A DNA stretch of 64,000 bases, from NCBI RefSeq assembly GCF_008806755.1, contig NZ_WAAU01000024.1:62001-126000 (forward strand), given 5' to 3'. Numbering within the stretch: the stretch's first letter is position 1; each line of letters opens with the position of its first letter. Of this stretch, positions 47,701 to 55,215 are shown one piece after another. The stretch comes from Tenacibaculum aiptasiae (lineage in GTDB: Bacteria; Bacteroidota; Bacteroidia; Flavobacteriales; Flavobacteriaceae). Below the pieces are notes generated by a model. It saw nothing but the letters and a program-made list of their open reading frames with translations, searched no databases and was not told the DNA's origin. A program made the translations under genes and the position numbers.

Positions 47701-48140
47701 AAATTACTTCAGCAAAAACACCTTTACAATTAGAAAAGAAATTATTTAAAAAAGTAAACTCAGATACTGGTAAAAAACTTATTGAAATAACCGACAAAAC
47801 TTCATTAAAAGTTGGTGATTTAATTACCACAAGAATTATATTACGTTCTGATAGAAATATCGAATTTATCCATATGAAAGATATGCGTGCTAGTGGTGTT
47901 GAACCAGTAAATGTATTATCAGAATACAAGTGGCAAGACGGTTTAGGATATTACCAAAGTACTAAAGACGCTGCTACAAACTTCTTTTTCGATTACTTAC
48001 CCAAAGGAGTATATGTTTTCGAATACGATGTAAGAGTAAATAATGCTGGTAACTTTAGCAATGGAATTACTACAATTCAAAGTATGTATGCTCCTGAATT
48101 TAGTAGCCACAGTAAAGGAACACGTATAACAGTTAAATAA
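41775..48140 (+). CDS. Alpha-2-macroglobulin family protein with inserted SusC-type domain
   Basis: A 2121-residue exported protein (start at ATG 41775 gives signal peptide MKKLTSIILVILFSTIVNAQ; ATG 41763 would add four residues). Macroglobulin features: MG-type strands with FTDRSIYRPGQIVHFKG, then a bait-region-type domain, the A2M domain (ETAFFYPHLTTDAKGNVSF) and the thioester motif CSEQ with Cys about 1566, followed by the helical complement-like domain (LQNMQMSNGGFPWFKGG). Bacterial relatives trap attacking proteases in the periplasm or at the surface. Unusually, residues about 1189-1275 are a carboxypeptidase-D regulatory-like domain with DESGPLPGV, ETDFDG and LDEVVVVAYG, as at the N-terminus of SusC proteins. 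No pbpC is adjacent. Confidence 0.92.
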   Translation: MKKLTSIILVILFSTIVNAQKNYKNMWEEVHKFELENLPKSALKVVEKIYAKAEKEKNTPQLVKTLLYKSKFSLTLEENSQLKVINQFKKHIDQSEFPTSNFLENILANLYWQYFNQNRWKFYNRTQTKEKVDPNDFRTWDLNTLFKEIHLTFQKSLENKNQLQQIDIYTFSDILNIVKGSKRYRPTLYDFLAHNALEFYKTTETNITKPAYQFKLNNKKYLSDVGTFSSLKLESKDSLSLQFNALKIYQDLINFHKKNNKRALVDVDLHRLAFVNQHAVFSNKQQILIATLIASQNNLKGNELSGLYAYELAKSYNELGNLYKPEKNTEYRFKNKEALAICNDIIKQFPKSKGALKCRTLKNKILEKTIQLTTEKNIPSNQFSKTLVNYKNLNQIYFSAYEISKSELEKLEKSYQKKEKIELINTLKKVNSWSSKLKNENDYQQHTSEVIIPKLGLGNYLIVASTSKNLEEAIIGTTDIQVTNLALIARNNDGRKTYQVVDRNTGKPIKNAKVKFTNNPNRYEKKIDKYFTTDHNGEFTYNPSRYYYNVIATVSHQNDTAIFKPFYLNKRFKNNDDYKSHIQTFLFTDRSIYRPGQIVHFKGISMKVFKNKSEVVTNKNAIVNFYDVNYQIIKTLELKTNNFGSFSSTLTIPNTGLTGSFTIEVEVEGRENSTRIAVEEYKRPKFETDFNPITQSYKINDSVTVKGFAKAYSGASITDAKVMYRVHRKVQYPRWWYWYKPSFVSEPQEITFGESTTDGSGNFTIKFKALADESVSKDNLPIFTYEVTADVTDINGETRSSTTSVKVGYHSLIATIDMENSIDKSIKNNSFKIDTKNLNDEFVAANGTIKIYKLQAPNYPLRKRPWKAPDYQIIPKKEFINKFPHEAYQNEDNVYQWKKGKLVFETKFNTVKEKEIQLKNIKKWTSGNYVVELNTKDKFDQKVTDKHFFSVYSLKDKLPSDNKLVQVTTDKENYKAGDTAILTISSNSEDITVMLFVEKKHQITSSYYIKLDKNSKTIKIPITKEDIGGFGITYYFTNYNAFEQEAISISVPYPSTDLEIITNTFRDKLQPGANETWKFTIKGTQKDKLAAELLASMYDASLDQFNAHQWQFNPIEKPIYHAYNTATANQSFGNTRFNIHNYSDRKTNYSFPQQSYDRLNWFGFSFTNRSWANRQYLSNLSIQRTNFDGTLTGVVEDESGPLPGVTVIIKGTNYGTETDFDGNFNIKVNKGDVLVFSFIGMVTVEKTVSDFKHLFIGMDNDNVLDEVVVVAYGISRSDNNNTRMRAKVSAPAMSALEGEAAGVAVMDKEWTPKNSSKKYQDINTEKEDFSKGIQIRKNLQETAFFYPHLTTDAKGNVSFNFTVPEALTKWKLQLLAHTKNLHSATKTLTTVTQKELMVVPNAPRFLREGDKITLSAKISNLSDKNLQGLAQLILSDVITGKEINLLDNSTKNQSFTVDKDGNTNVSWNLTIPTTVQAVQYKVIAKAGDFSDGEQNALPVLSNRMLVTETLPMWVRSNQTKTFTLNKLKNHTSTTLKNHKLTLEVTSNPAWYAVQALPYLMEYPYECSEQTFARYYANTLASHIANSNPRIQEVFNQWKTSEALLSNLEKNQELKSLIIQETPWLRDAQSETEQKKRIALLFDLNKMKNEQHKAVNKLQNMQMSNGGFPWFKGGYYPSRYITNYIASGFGHLKHLGISQFDSKTTAIINKTVQFLDLEIENQYQELLKEAQRVKERNGEKKYIEYLAKNHVNYFVLQYLYMRSFYNDITIGNETKKAIDYYTKQTAKYWDQQNLYGKGLVALIQHRTGTKTIANKILKSLKENSITSNELGMYWKANKPSWFWYQAPIETQSLLIEAFSEIENDTKTIDNLKIWLLKNKQVSQWKTTKATSEAVYALLLQGSDWISVTDAVDVTLGDLKIEPSKMPAVKVEAETGYFKTSWNTSEITKKMSEVTISKKGKGIAWGGLYWQYFEDLDKITSAKTPLQLEKKLFKKVNSDTGKKLIEITDKTSLKVGDLITTRIILRSDRNIEFIHMKDMRASGVEPVNVLSEYKWQDGLGYYQSTKDAATNFFFDYLPKGVYVFEYDVRVNNAGNFSNGITTIQSMYAPEFSSHSKGTRITVK

Positions 48141-48146
48141 AATTAT

Positions 48147-48878
48147 TTAAAAGCTTAAACGCTCTTTAAATATATAGGATTGCCTTCTGGAGATTTCTAT
48201 TTCTTCTCCAGATTGCATTTCTATTTTTAATTTCCCATTAAACCATGCCACTACTTTTTTTACATGGTTAATGTTTATTATTTGCTGTCTGTTAGCTCTA
48301 AAAAACAATGCCTCTGGTAACTTTTCTTCTATTTGCGCAAGCGACTTATATATGAGTGGCTTATTGTCTTCAAAAAACACTCTAGTATAGTTTCCTACAA
48401 TTTCAAATAGAGTTATATGTTTTATTTTCACCAACCAACAACGCTCTCCCTCTTTTATAAAAATTTGTTTTTCTGGACTTAACTTATTTGCTGTTTTTTC
48501 TTCTTTACTATCATCTTTACTATGCTCTTCTACAACTTTCTCTATAGTTTTAGCAAAACGCTTCGGATTAATTGGTTTTAATAAATAATCAAAGGCATTG
48601 TATTCAAATGATTTGATAGCATATTCATCAAAAGCTGTTGTAAAAATAGTTATAGGAACTTCATCTAACATTTCCAAAAGCTCAAAACCGTCTTTCTCTG
48701 GCATATTAATATCCAAAAACAATAAATCAGGATTCTTTTTTGTAATCAATTCAAAGCCTTCATCTACATTTTCAGCTTCTCCTTCCAATACTATTTCCTT
48801 ATGCTCTTTTAATAACTCTTTCAACTCATTTCTAGCCAAACGAGAATCTTCTACTATAACCGCTTTTAATTGTTTCAT
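48147..48878 (-). CDS. LytTR-family response regulator
   Basis: A 243-residue cytoplasmic regulator. The receiver domain (1-120) has VIVEDSRLARNEL with the acidic pair, the phosphoacceptor Asp56 in LLFLDINMP, Thr in IFTTAFDEYAIKSF and the Lys in LLKPINPKRF. After a charged linker (EEHSKDDSKEEKTANKL) comes a LytTR DNA-binding domain (about 140-243: IKHITLFEIVGNYTRVFF, LFFRANRQQIININHVKKV, EIEISRRQSYIFKERL). It overlaps its kinase gene by four bases. LytTR proteins bind pairs of 9-bp direct repeats about 21 bases apart; candidate sites in this window are at 6890-6939 and 51341-51407. Confidence 0.95.
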   Translation of the reverse strand: MKQLKAVIVEDSRLARNELKELLKEHKEIVLEGEAENVDEGFELITKKNPDLLFLDINMPEKDGFELLEMLDEVPITIFTTAFDEYAIKSFEYNAFDYLLKPINPKRFAKTIEKVVEEHSKDDSKEEKTANKLSPEKQIFIKEGERCWLVKIKHITLFEIVGNYTRVFFEDNKPLIYKSLAQIEEKLPEALFFRANRQQIININHVKKVVAWFNGKLKIEMQSGEEIEISRRQSYIFKERLSF

Positions 48879-49912
48879 AATAATGGTATTTCTATAATAG
48901 CAACAACTTCTTTTTCTCTTTCCTCTAAACTAAAAACAGCCTTAGACTCATACAATAACTCTAATCGTTTTTTTATATTCTCTACCCCTACCTGAGTAGT
49001 TTTATTGTCTTTTTTTAAAACTCCTGAATTTATAACACTGATGAATAGTTTCTCAGAATCTACCTTAGTTGATAATAAAACTCTTCCTCCTTCTTTTAAT
49101 TTAGAAATCCCATGTTTAATAGCATTTTCTATTAGCATTTGAACGAGCATTGGAGGTATTTGTACACTAAGAGATGAATTATCTATTACAGTCTCATAAT
49201 GCAATCTATTTTCAAATTGAATTTTAGAAATATCAATATACTTTTCTACCATTTCCAATTCGTCTTCCAATGCAATGGTTGTAATTGAATTTTGAGTAAG
49301 TGCGTAGCGTAACGTTTCTGATAATGATGTTAACATTTGTCTTGCTTTTCCTACATCTTCTAACATTAACCCCCTAATATTATTTAAACTATTAAACATA
49401 AAATGAGGATTAATTTGTCCTTTTAAAGTATTTAACTGCGATTCTTTTAAAGTTGCTTGCAAAACTAGGTTTTTCATCTTAGCTTCTTTTACCTCAGTAT
49501 ACAGATTAAATGCGGTAAAAGACACAAACCATATGATCCAATTAAGCCAATTAAAAATACGAGTTGCAAACTTACCGTGGTAACTTGATTTATTCAGAAA
49601 ATATTCATGTAACAAATCTATCAAAGGCCAAAAAACATAATTAAAAATAACAGAAGCAATTAGCATTAACAAAACTAAATACAAGGCTTTAACAGTAACT
49701 TTTTTATTTTTAGTAAATGTTTCTAAACCAATTTGAATAACTCCTGTTAATAGTACACCTAAGAAAAACCAAAGCATACATTCTGAAACCAGATAATAGA
49801 TTAGCTCCCTACTTTTTCCTAAATCACTAATTTTCATCACATATGAAGACATTAATGTAATTGCCCACACACTGTAATTAGGTATTGCTTTTTTTGAGAA
49901 AAAATAATTCAT
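48875..49912 (-). CDS. LytS/YehU-type sensor histidine kinase
   Basis: A 345-residue membrane-bound kinase. Four hydrophobic segments in the first 135 residues form a membrane sensor without a recognised extracellular domain; a short coiled coil (LVLQATLKESQLNTLKGQI) leads to the His_kinase domain with the phosphorylated histidine in QINPHFMFNSLNNIRGL. The ATP-binding region shows IPPMLVQMLIENAIKHGIS (N box) and GVENIKKRLELLY. The stop overlaps the regulator start by four bases (ATGA), so the two form one two-component system. The signal is unknown; the flanking genes suggest the cell surface. Confidence 0.94.
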   Translation of the reverse strand: MNYFFSKKAIPNYSVWAITLMSSYVMKISDLGKSRELIYYLVSECMLWFFLGVLLTGVIQIGLETFTKNKKVTVKALYLVLLMLIASVIFNYVFWPLIDLLHEYFLNKSSYHGKFATRIFNWLNWIIWFVSFTAFNLYTEVKEAKMKNLVLQATLKESQLNTLKGQINPHFMFNSLNNIRGLMLEDVGKARQMLTSLSETLRYALTQNSITTIALEDELEMVEKYIDISKIQFENRLHYETVIDNSSLSVQIPPMLVQMLIENAIKHGISKLKEGGRVLLSTKVDSEKLFISVINSGVLKKDNKTTQVGVENIKKRLELLYESKAVFSLEEREKEVVAIIEIPLL

Positions 49913-49964
49913 CTTTAAATTTCTTATAGCTATTGTTAGAAGTTATTCAAAAAAGTAAATGTAT

Positions 49965-51275
49965 TTATTTTGTGGTAATATCAACTAAATAAGGAGCCAA
50001 TAAATAACCATCTTTAGAGCGAAAAATATCTGTTATTAATAATTGTTGTCTTAAATTAGGTTGCAGAGCAATTTTATAAGTAATCTTCTTTTTGTCTTTA
50101 GACCATCCTACAATATCAGTTATCGCTAATAAATTCTTTTCACCCAAAGGTCCTATTCGTAAATTTACCATGGTAGTATCCATTGCTTTAGAAAACTCAA
50201 GTGTTATTGTTTTAATAGTGGTATCAACTTTTGCTGAATTATTTTCAAATTCGCTAATGCCAATAACACGAGGTCTGTGACGCTCAAACTCTTTTTTATA
50301 TACAGCTATTGGTTTTTCAAAATACTTAGATGCATCTATAAATTTATAAACCTCATCTTCATCTAAATAATCCAACTCAATCATTTCTTTTATCGCTAGC
50401 TTCTTATCTTTAGCTTTCTCATAATAACTTTTACAAATGGCATACCCCACATAATAACCTAAATCTCCTACTTTAAACTGATTGTTAGTATTGGACCAAA
50501 ACCATCTGATTTCAAATTTGGTAAACATTTCCTTTACAAAGACATCCTTTATCTTTTTATCGTGTTTTTTACCATAAATAATACTTTCGTTTGGCGATGC
50601 GATGTCTAATGACTTTTCAGCAACAAACTCCCCTACTCCTTCAATTAATGTTTTAGATAATAACGAATTGGCTATAGTAGTATCCTGTTGTGTATGTACA
50701 TATTCATGTACGTTACCAAACACAATACTTTCATCAGGAACATTTAATTTAAAGTGATTTAGCAAATTAGGAAAGTCTTTTTTTAATTCAGAAGTGTTTA
50801 CAGATAAATCACCCAAGGCAACCTCAGAACCGATAAGTACTTTATCATCCATAGTAGTTCCTCCTGTTTTAAGTGCTCCAATAGTAAAATATATTGTAGC
50901 AGGTCTTGCTTCTGGATATAAACTCTTAAACCGCTCAATTCCTTTATGTATCGCTTCTTTATATCTGTTTATTTTCAAAGTATTAGGTCGAACTGTTTCC
51001 CAAAATTTAGGATACTTGTATATTGCTTTCATATAAGAATCGGCCGTATATTTTCTCGCTTCCATAATAGCTTTTAGTCCGGCTGTACCTTTATTTAAAA
51101 ACAGTTCCTTTAAATAATTAATTTGCTGAGTAGAATCTTTTGTTTTTTTAATTTTATCATAAGCCTCCCAAAAATTAGTTACATCTGTACTTATAATTGT
51201 ATTTGGATGCTCTTTAATAGATGTACAACTTGAAAAAAGTACTGCAATTATTAATATTTTTAACGTTTTGATCAT
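49965..51275 (-). CDS. HEXXH zinc-metalloprotease-like lipoprotein
   Basis: A 436-residue lipoprotein (start ATG 51275: MIKTLKILIIAVLFSSCTS with Cys in the lipobox; an ATG at 51302 would add nine residues). The middle of the protein has FGNVHEYVHTQQD, a HEXXH zinc motif, and EGVGEFVAEK 40-odd residues later, with a glutamate that can serve as third ligand, as in DUF2268-like gluzincin peptidases. The C-terminal 100 residues (FENNSAKVDTTIKTITLEFS onward, with SKAMDTTM) form an Ig-like Big_5-type domain. The gene is 53 bases upstream of the sensor kinase on the same strand and preceded by two LytTR-like boxes. Activity is inferred. Confidence 0.8.
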   Translation of the reverse strand: MIKTLKILIIAVLFSSCTSIKEHPNTIISTDVTNFWEAYDKIKKTKDSTQQINYLKELFLNKGTAGLKAIMEARKYTADSYMKAIYKYPKFWETVRPNTLKINRYKEAIHKGIERFKSLYPEARPATIYFTIGALKTGGTTMDDKVLIGSEVALGDLSVNTSELKKDFPNLLNHFKLNVPDESIVFGNVHEYVHTQQDTTIANSLLSKTLIEGVGEFVAEKSLDIASPNESIIYGKKHDKKIKDVFVKEMFTKFEIRWFWSNTNNQFKVGDLGYYVGYAICKSYYEKAKDKKLAIKEMIELDYLDEDEVYKFIDASKYFEKPIAVYKKEFERHRPRVIGISEFENNSAKVDTTIKTITLEFSKAMDTTMVNLRIGPLGEKNLLAITDIVGWSKDKKKITYKIALQPNLRQQLLITDIFRSKDGYLLAPYLVDITTK

Positions 51276-51340
51276 AATAGTATATTTTGAATTTTTGCTC
51301 AAAACTAACTTGATTCTAAAAGGTTAGAAACAGAATTATG

Positions 51341-51370
51341 ACCAACGGTAAAATAAACTAGTTTAACGGA
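51341..51370 (-). promoter_or_regulatory. Pair of LytTR-like boxes facing the metalloprotease-kinase genes
   Basis: On the minus strand TCCGTTAAA (51370-51362) and ACCGTTGGT (51349-51341) are direct repeats exactly 21 bases apart. The second fits the LytTR half-site pattern WMMGTTNRK fully, the first at eight of nine positions. They lie 66-95 bases upstream of the start at 51275, which leads into the kinase-regulator genes, suggesting autoregulation. Confidence 0.5.
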
Positions 51371-51398
51371 ATTATGACAATACTATTATCTTCAGTAA

Positions 51399-51418
51399 AC
51401 CGTTAATTAGTATATTCG
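51399..51418 (+). promoter_or_regulatory. Promoter of beta-barrel gene with a single LytTR-like box
   Basis: TATATTCG (51411-51418) is a -7 element with one mismatch to TAnnTTTG. The sequence TTAGTATATTCGCA around it is repeated exactly, on the minus strand, before the subtilase gene at 58438. A LytTR-like half-site ACCGTTAAT lies at 51399-51407 immediately upstream of the -7 element; no second box is found 21 bases away. Confidence 0.45.
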
Positions 51419-51440
51419 CATAACATTAAATCAGAAAAAA

Positions 51441-51884
51441 ATGAAAAAAACACTTTTAACTATCGGGTTATTTTTAGCTGCATTTACAATGCAAGCACAA
51501 GACATTTCTGAAAATGCTATTGGGGTACGTTTTGGAGATAATAATGGTTTTGGAGGAGAAATCTCTTATCAAAGAAAATTAAGCGATAGCAACAGATTAG
51601 AAATTGATTTAGGTCTTAGAAAAGGAGATGCTTTTAAGGCTACTGGATTATACCAATGGGTATGGGCATTAGAGCAAAACTTCCAATGGTTTGCTGGTGC
51701 TGGAGGAGGAATAGCTTCTGCAAATAGTAGTACTGCTATTTTTGCTGCTGGTGTAGTTGGTATAGAATACAACTTCGATATTCCATTAGCAATCTCTTTA
51801 GATTACAGACCTGAAATTGGGTTTAGTGGTTTTTACGACGGATTTCAATCTGATTTTGGTTTAGGTGTTCGTTACCGATTCTAA
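51441..51884 (+). CDS. Small outer membrane beta-barrel protein
   Basis: A 147-residue protein with a signal peptide (MKKTLLTIGLFLAAFTMQAQ). The mature 127 residues alternate polar and hydrophobic residues in about eight strands (IGVRFGDNNGFGGEISYQRK, NRLEIDLGLRKGDAFKATGL, GVVGIEYNFDIPLAISLDYR) and end in GLGVRYRF with terminal phenylalanine, as in small 8-strand barrels. Function unknown; it may be an envelope or stress porin-like protein. It is divergent from the HEXXH lipoprotein, sharing a 165-base regulatory region with LytTR-like boxes. Confidence 0.88.
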   Translation: MKKTLLTIGLFLAAFTMQAQDISENAIGVRFGDNNGFGGEISYQRKLSDSNRLEIDLGLRKGDAFKATGLYQWVWALEQNFQWFAGAGGGIASANSSTAIFAAGVVGIEYNFDIPLAISLDYRPEIGFSGFYDGFQSDFGLGVRYRF

Positions 51885-51907
51885 CAACCAATCTTAATAT
51901 AAAATAC

Positions 51908-51937
51908 AAACCTCCATTATTTGGAGGTTTTCTTTTT
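51908..51937 (+). terminator. Rho-independent terminator, shared by converging genes
   Basis: AAACCTCCA (51908-51916) pairs with TGGAGGTTT (51922-51930) and is followed by a T-rich tract. The stop codon of the convergent TfoX-like gene lies inside the hairpin. Confidence 0.82.
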
Positions 51938-52273
51938 GCTAGCTTTTGCTAATGGATTATAATCTAAAGCTAATTGTAACCAGTAATGTAAATCTTCATC
52001 TAAATCAAAAGCTTCTTCAGTTAATATTACATAGCCTTTTACAGGTTTTCTTTTTCCACTAAAGCTCATATCTTCACAACCATCTTTTGTTAGTGCTTCC
52101 TCATAAATATCAGGATGTATTCGAGCCATTAATTCGTTTTTGTTTACAATAACACACATCTTATCATTAACCATAAAACAAAGCGATCCAAACATTTTCT
52201 TCTCATAAAAAGAAACGTGTTTCTCATGAAAAAACTGCGATATCCTATCGGTTAAAAACTCGTTATATGCCAT
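51917..52273 (-). CDS. TfoX/Sxy N-terminal-domain protein
   Basis: A 118-residue cytoplasmic protein. It matches the TfoX N-terminal domain: KKMFGSLCFMVNDKMCVIV, ELMARIHPDIYEEAL, and GYVILTEEAFDLDEDLHYWL. In Gammaproteobacteria TfoX activates competence, but stand-alone N-terminal-domain proteins in Bacteroidota have no proven role. The Lys/Ser tail (ASKKKTSK) is coded by the terminator region of the converging gene. Normal length for the single-domain family. Confidence 0.88.
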   Translation of the reverse strand: MAYNEFLTDRISQFFHEKHVSFYEKKMFGSLCFMVNDKMCVIVNKNELMARIHPDIYEEALTKDGCEDMSFSGKRKPVKGYVILTEEAFDLDEDLHYWLQLALDYNPLAKASKKKTSK

Positions 52274-52425
52274 AGTGAATGTTTTTAAAAAGTAATTTTT
52301 ACGTAATTTAAAATTAAACTAAACATTAGAAAATATTCAACAAATTAACAATCTATTAATCTTTTCATTAAAAGTTCGTAATAGTTTACTAACAATTTCA
52401 AAATCCAATTGCTCTTTTTGATAAA

Positions 52426-52433
52426 TAGTTTTG
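52426..52433 (+). promoter_or_regulatory. -7 element of TonB receptor-phytase operon
   Basis: TAGTTTTG fits TAnnTTTG exactly, with a predicted leader of about 30 bases before ATG 52466. No TTTG stands 19-20 bases upstream, so activator help (for example under phosphate limitation) is possible but no recognised site is seen. Confidence 0.5.
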
Positions 52434-52465
52434 CATGAACTAATTCAACATCAATTATATACAAA

Positions 52466-55213
52466 ATGAAAAAACTACTACTAGTTAGTATTTGTCTTTT
52501 GAGTTTATGGGGGTACGCACAGGACAAATCTAGTTTAAAAGGAAGAATTTTAGACGAAAGTAACCTTCCTTTACCTGGTGCCACTATTGTAATACCATCT
52601 TTAAAAATTGGTATTTCAAGTAACTTTAATGGATACTATGAACTTTTAAACATTCCAGAAGGAAATCATCTAATCTCAATTTCATTTATAGGATACCAAA
52701 CAATTGAAGAAACTGTTTCTATACAAAATGGTGTTTTAATTAAGAACTTTTCGCTAGCTCCTAAAATGAACAAACTAGAAGAAGTAATTATTAAAGGAAG
52801 CATTGGAAAAGGACAGGCAAAAGCTTTAAATCAACAAAAAAATAAAGCGAATATTACCAACATTATTTCTGCAGATCAGGTTGGAAAATTTCCCGATGCT
52901 AATATTGGAGATGCTTTAAAACGTGTTCCAGGAATTTCAATGCAAAACGATCAAGGAGAAGCAAGAGATATTATTATTCGTGGTTTAGCTCCTCAATTAA
53001 ATTCAGTGACTTTAAACGGAGATCGAATTCCTTCAGCAGAAGGAGACAACCGAAGAGTTCAAATGGATTTAATTCCTTCTGATATGATTCAAACTATTGA
53101 AGTTAACAAAGCAGTAACTCCAGATATGGAAGGAGACGCAATTGGAGGTTCTGTAAACTTAATAACACGTTCTGCTCCTAGTACTTTTAGAGCTTTTCTT
53201 ACAGGATCATACGGGCGTAACCCTGTAAGAAATTCGCCTAATTATAATTTCTCAGCTTTAGTTGCTGATCGAATTTTCAATAAAAAACTAGGATACGTAA
53301 TCAATACCTCATACAACTCTAACGATTATGGATCAGACAACGTAGAGTTTGAATGGGAACAAGAAAACAATAAAACCTACATTGGTGAACACGATATTAG
53401 ACGATACGATGTAAAAAGAAATAGAATGAGTGTTGCTGTAAACTTAGATTGGAATGCTAGCAGCAACAATACTTTTTTCTTTAAATCAATGTACAACCAA
53501 AGAAACGACTTTGAAAATCGTTACCGATTACGTTTTAGAAAAATTGACCAGCCTAACGCTGCTGGAATTTCAAAAGCTGAAGTCCGTAGACAAACCAAAG
53601 GAGGAATTAACAACAACACCAACGATAATACACGTTTAGAAAAACAAAGCGTATATAAATTATCTTTGGGAGGTGAACATCTCATCTTTGGAAACATTAA
53701 ATTGGATTGGAAAACGGGAATTTCAAAAGCGAAAGAAGAACGTCCAAACGAGCGTTATATTCGTTTTGAAAACGATGATATTGAAGTAACTCAAGACTTT
53801 TCAAGAGCAAAGTTTCCTAGTTTAATTCCAACAAACAACGACTTTAACGATCCTTCTAAATTTGTATATGATGAAGTAACTCAAGAAAGACGTTTTACTC
53901 AAGAGCGTAAAATTAGTTCTAACTTCAACATCTTAATACCAATTAACGCTACAGGAACTTATAAGAATTCTTTAAAATTTGGATTCAAGCACAAATACAA
54001 AGAAAAATTAAGAGATAATAATTTCTTTGAATATGATTTAGAAAGTCAGATTCCAACTATGAATGCTACAATTACTGCCGATTATACTGTAAATGGTTTC
54101 TTAGCAGGAAACAATTATAAATCGGGATTATTTACTTCAAAAGAATTTTTAGGAAGTCTTATTTTGGCAAATGGTGAAGCTGTATTGGATGAGTTTGTTC
54201 CTGAAAATTACGATGCCAACGAAAACATATATGCTTTCTATGGAATGCTACAACAAAAATTAGGTCAAAAATTCTCAATTATCGCTGGACTTAGAGCTGA
54301 AAAAACAACGATTGATTATAATGGTTTTGCTATTGATGTTGAAACTGCTCAAACAATAGACGACGCAACTAGAACATCGGGAAGTAAAAACTATACCAAC
54401 TGGCTACCAAATTTTCATGCTAAGTACAAAGTAAATAAGAATACAATACTAAGAGCTGCTTGGACCAATACAATTGCTAGACCTAATTATTTCGATTTAG
54501 TTCCTTATAGAAATATTAATAGTGACGATATAGAAGCAGAATATGGGAATCCAGATTTGAATCCAACCGAATCTATGAACCTAGATTTAATGTTTGAACA
54601 TTATTTTAGTAACGTAGGAATTATATCAGCGGGAGTTTTTTATAAAGACATTGATAAATTTATTTATAATTCAATTTCAAAAGAATCGATAACCATAAAT
54701 GGAACTACAGATGTTTATGATGTAACAAGACCTTTTAACGGAGGTACAGCTGAAATCTATGGTTTTGAAATAGCATTACAAAGAAAATTAAACTTCTTAC
54801 CTAGCTTTTTAAGAAACTTAACAGTTTATGGAAACTATACTTTTACAGATTCAAAAACAGATGGAATTGCTGACAGAAACGATGGTTTGCCATTAGCAGG
54901 TGCTGTAAAAAATATGTTCAACGCTTCACTAGCTTATGAAACTTCAAAACTATCGGTAAGAACATCGTTAAACTTTGCAGATGATTATATTTCTGAATAT
55001 GGAAAAGACACCTTTACTGATGTATTTTATGATCAGCAATTATTTTTAGATGTAAACGCTGCCTATAACATTACTAAAAAGCTTCGTGTTTTTGCTGAAG
55101 CTAAAAACTTAACCAACCAAGAATTACGTTTCTACCAAGGAACTAAAAACCAAACTAGACAAGCCGAATTCTATAACTACAACTGGAATATTGGATTAAA
55201 ATATAACTTCTAA
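52466..55213 (+). CDS. TonB-dependent receptor paired with phytase
   Basis: A 915-residue outer-membrane receptor. Signal peptide (MKKLLLVSICLLSLWGYAQ); carboxypeptidase-D regulatory-like domain (about 24-105: LKGRILDESNLPLPGATIVI, FNGYYELLNIPEG); plug domain with SADQVGKFPDANIGDALKRV, PGISMQNDQGEARDIIIRGL and GDAIGGSVNLIT, the last two strongly recalling receptors of the FecA/TonB type with phytase neighbours; and a barrel ending WNIGLKYNF. It is not a SusC. The phytase gene begins 2 bases after its stop, so import of phytate or its breakdown products is the likely role. Confidence 0.93.
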   Translation: MKKLLLVSICLLSLWGYAQDKSSLKGRILDESNLPLPGATIVIPSLKIGISSNFNGYYELLNIPEGNHLISISFIGYQTIEETVSIQNGVLIKNFSLAPKMNKLEEVIIKGSIGKGQAKALNQQKNKANITNIISADQVGKFPDANIGDALKRVPGISMQNDQGEARDIIIRGLAPQLNSVTLNGDRIPSAEGDNRRVQMDLIPSDMIQTIEVNKAVTPDMEGDAIGGSVNLITRSAPSTFRAFLTGSYGRNPVRNSPNYNFSALVADRIFNKKLGYVINTSYNSNDYGSDNVEFEWEQENNKTYIGEHDIRRYDVKRNRMSVAVNLDWNASSNNTFFFKSMYNQRNDFENRYRLRFRKIDQPNAAGISKAEVRRQTKGGINNNTNDNTRLEKQSVYKLSLGGEHLIFGNIKLDWKTGISKAKEERPNERYIRFENDDIEVTQDFSRAKFPSLIPTNNDFNDPSKFVYDEVTQERRFTQERKISSNFNILIPINATGTYKNSLKFGFKHKYKEKLRDNNFFEYDLESQIPTMNATITADYTVNGFLAGNNYKSGLFTSKEFLGSLILANGEAVLDEFVPENYDANENIYAFYGMLQQKLGQKFSIIAGLRAEKTTIDYNGFAIDVETAQTIDDATRTSGSKNYTNWLPNFHAKYKVNKNTILRAAWTNTIARPNYFDLVPYRNINSDDIEAEYGNPDLNPTESMNLDLMFEHYFSNVGIISAGVFYKDIDKFIYNSISKESITINGTTDVYDVTRPFNGGTAEIYGFEIALQRKLNFLPSFLRNLTVYGNYTFTDSKTDGIADRNDGLPLAGAVKNMFNASLAYETSKLSVRTSLNFADDYISEYGKDTFTDVFYDQQLFLDVNAAYNITKKLRVFAEAKNLTNQELRFYQGTKNQTRQAEFYNYNWNIGLKYNF

Positions 55214-55215
55214 CA

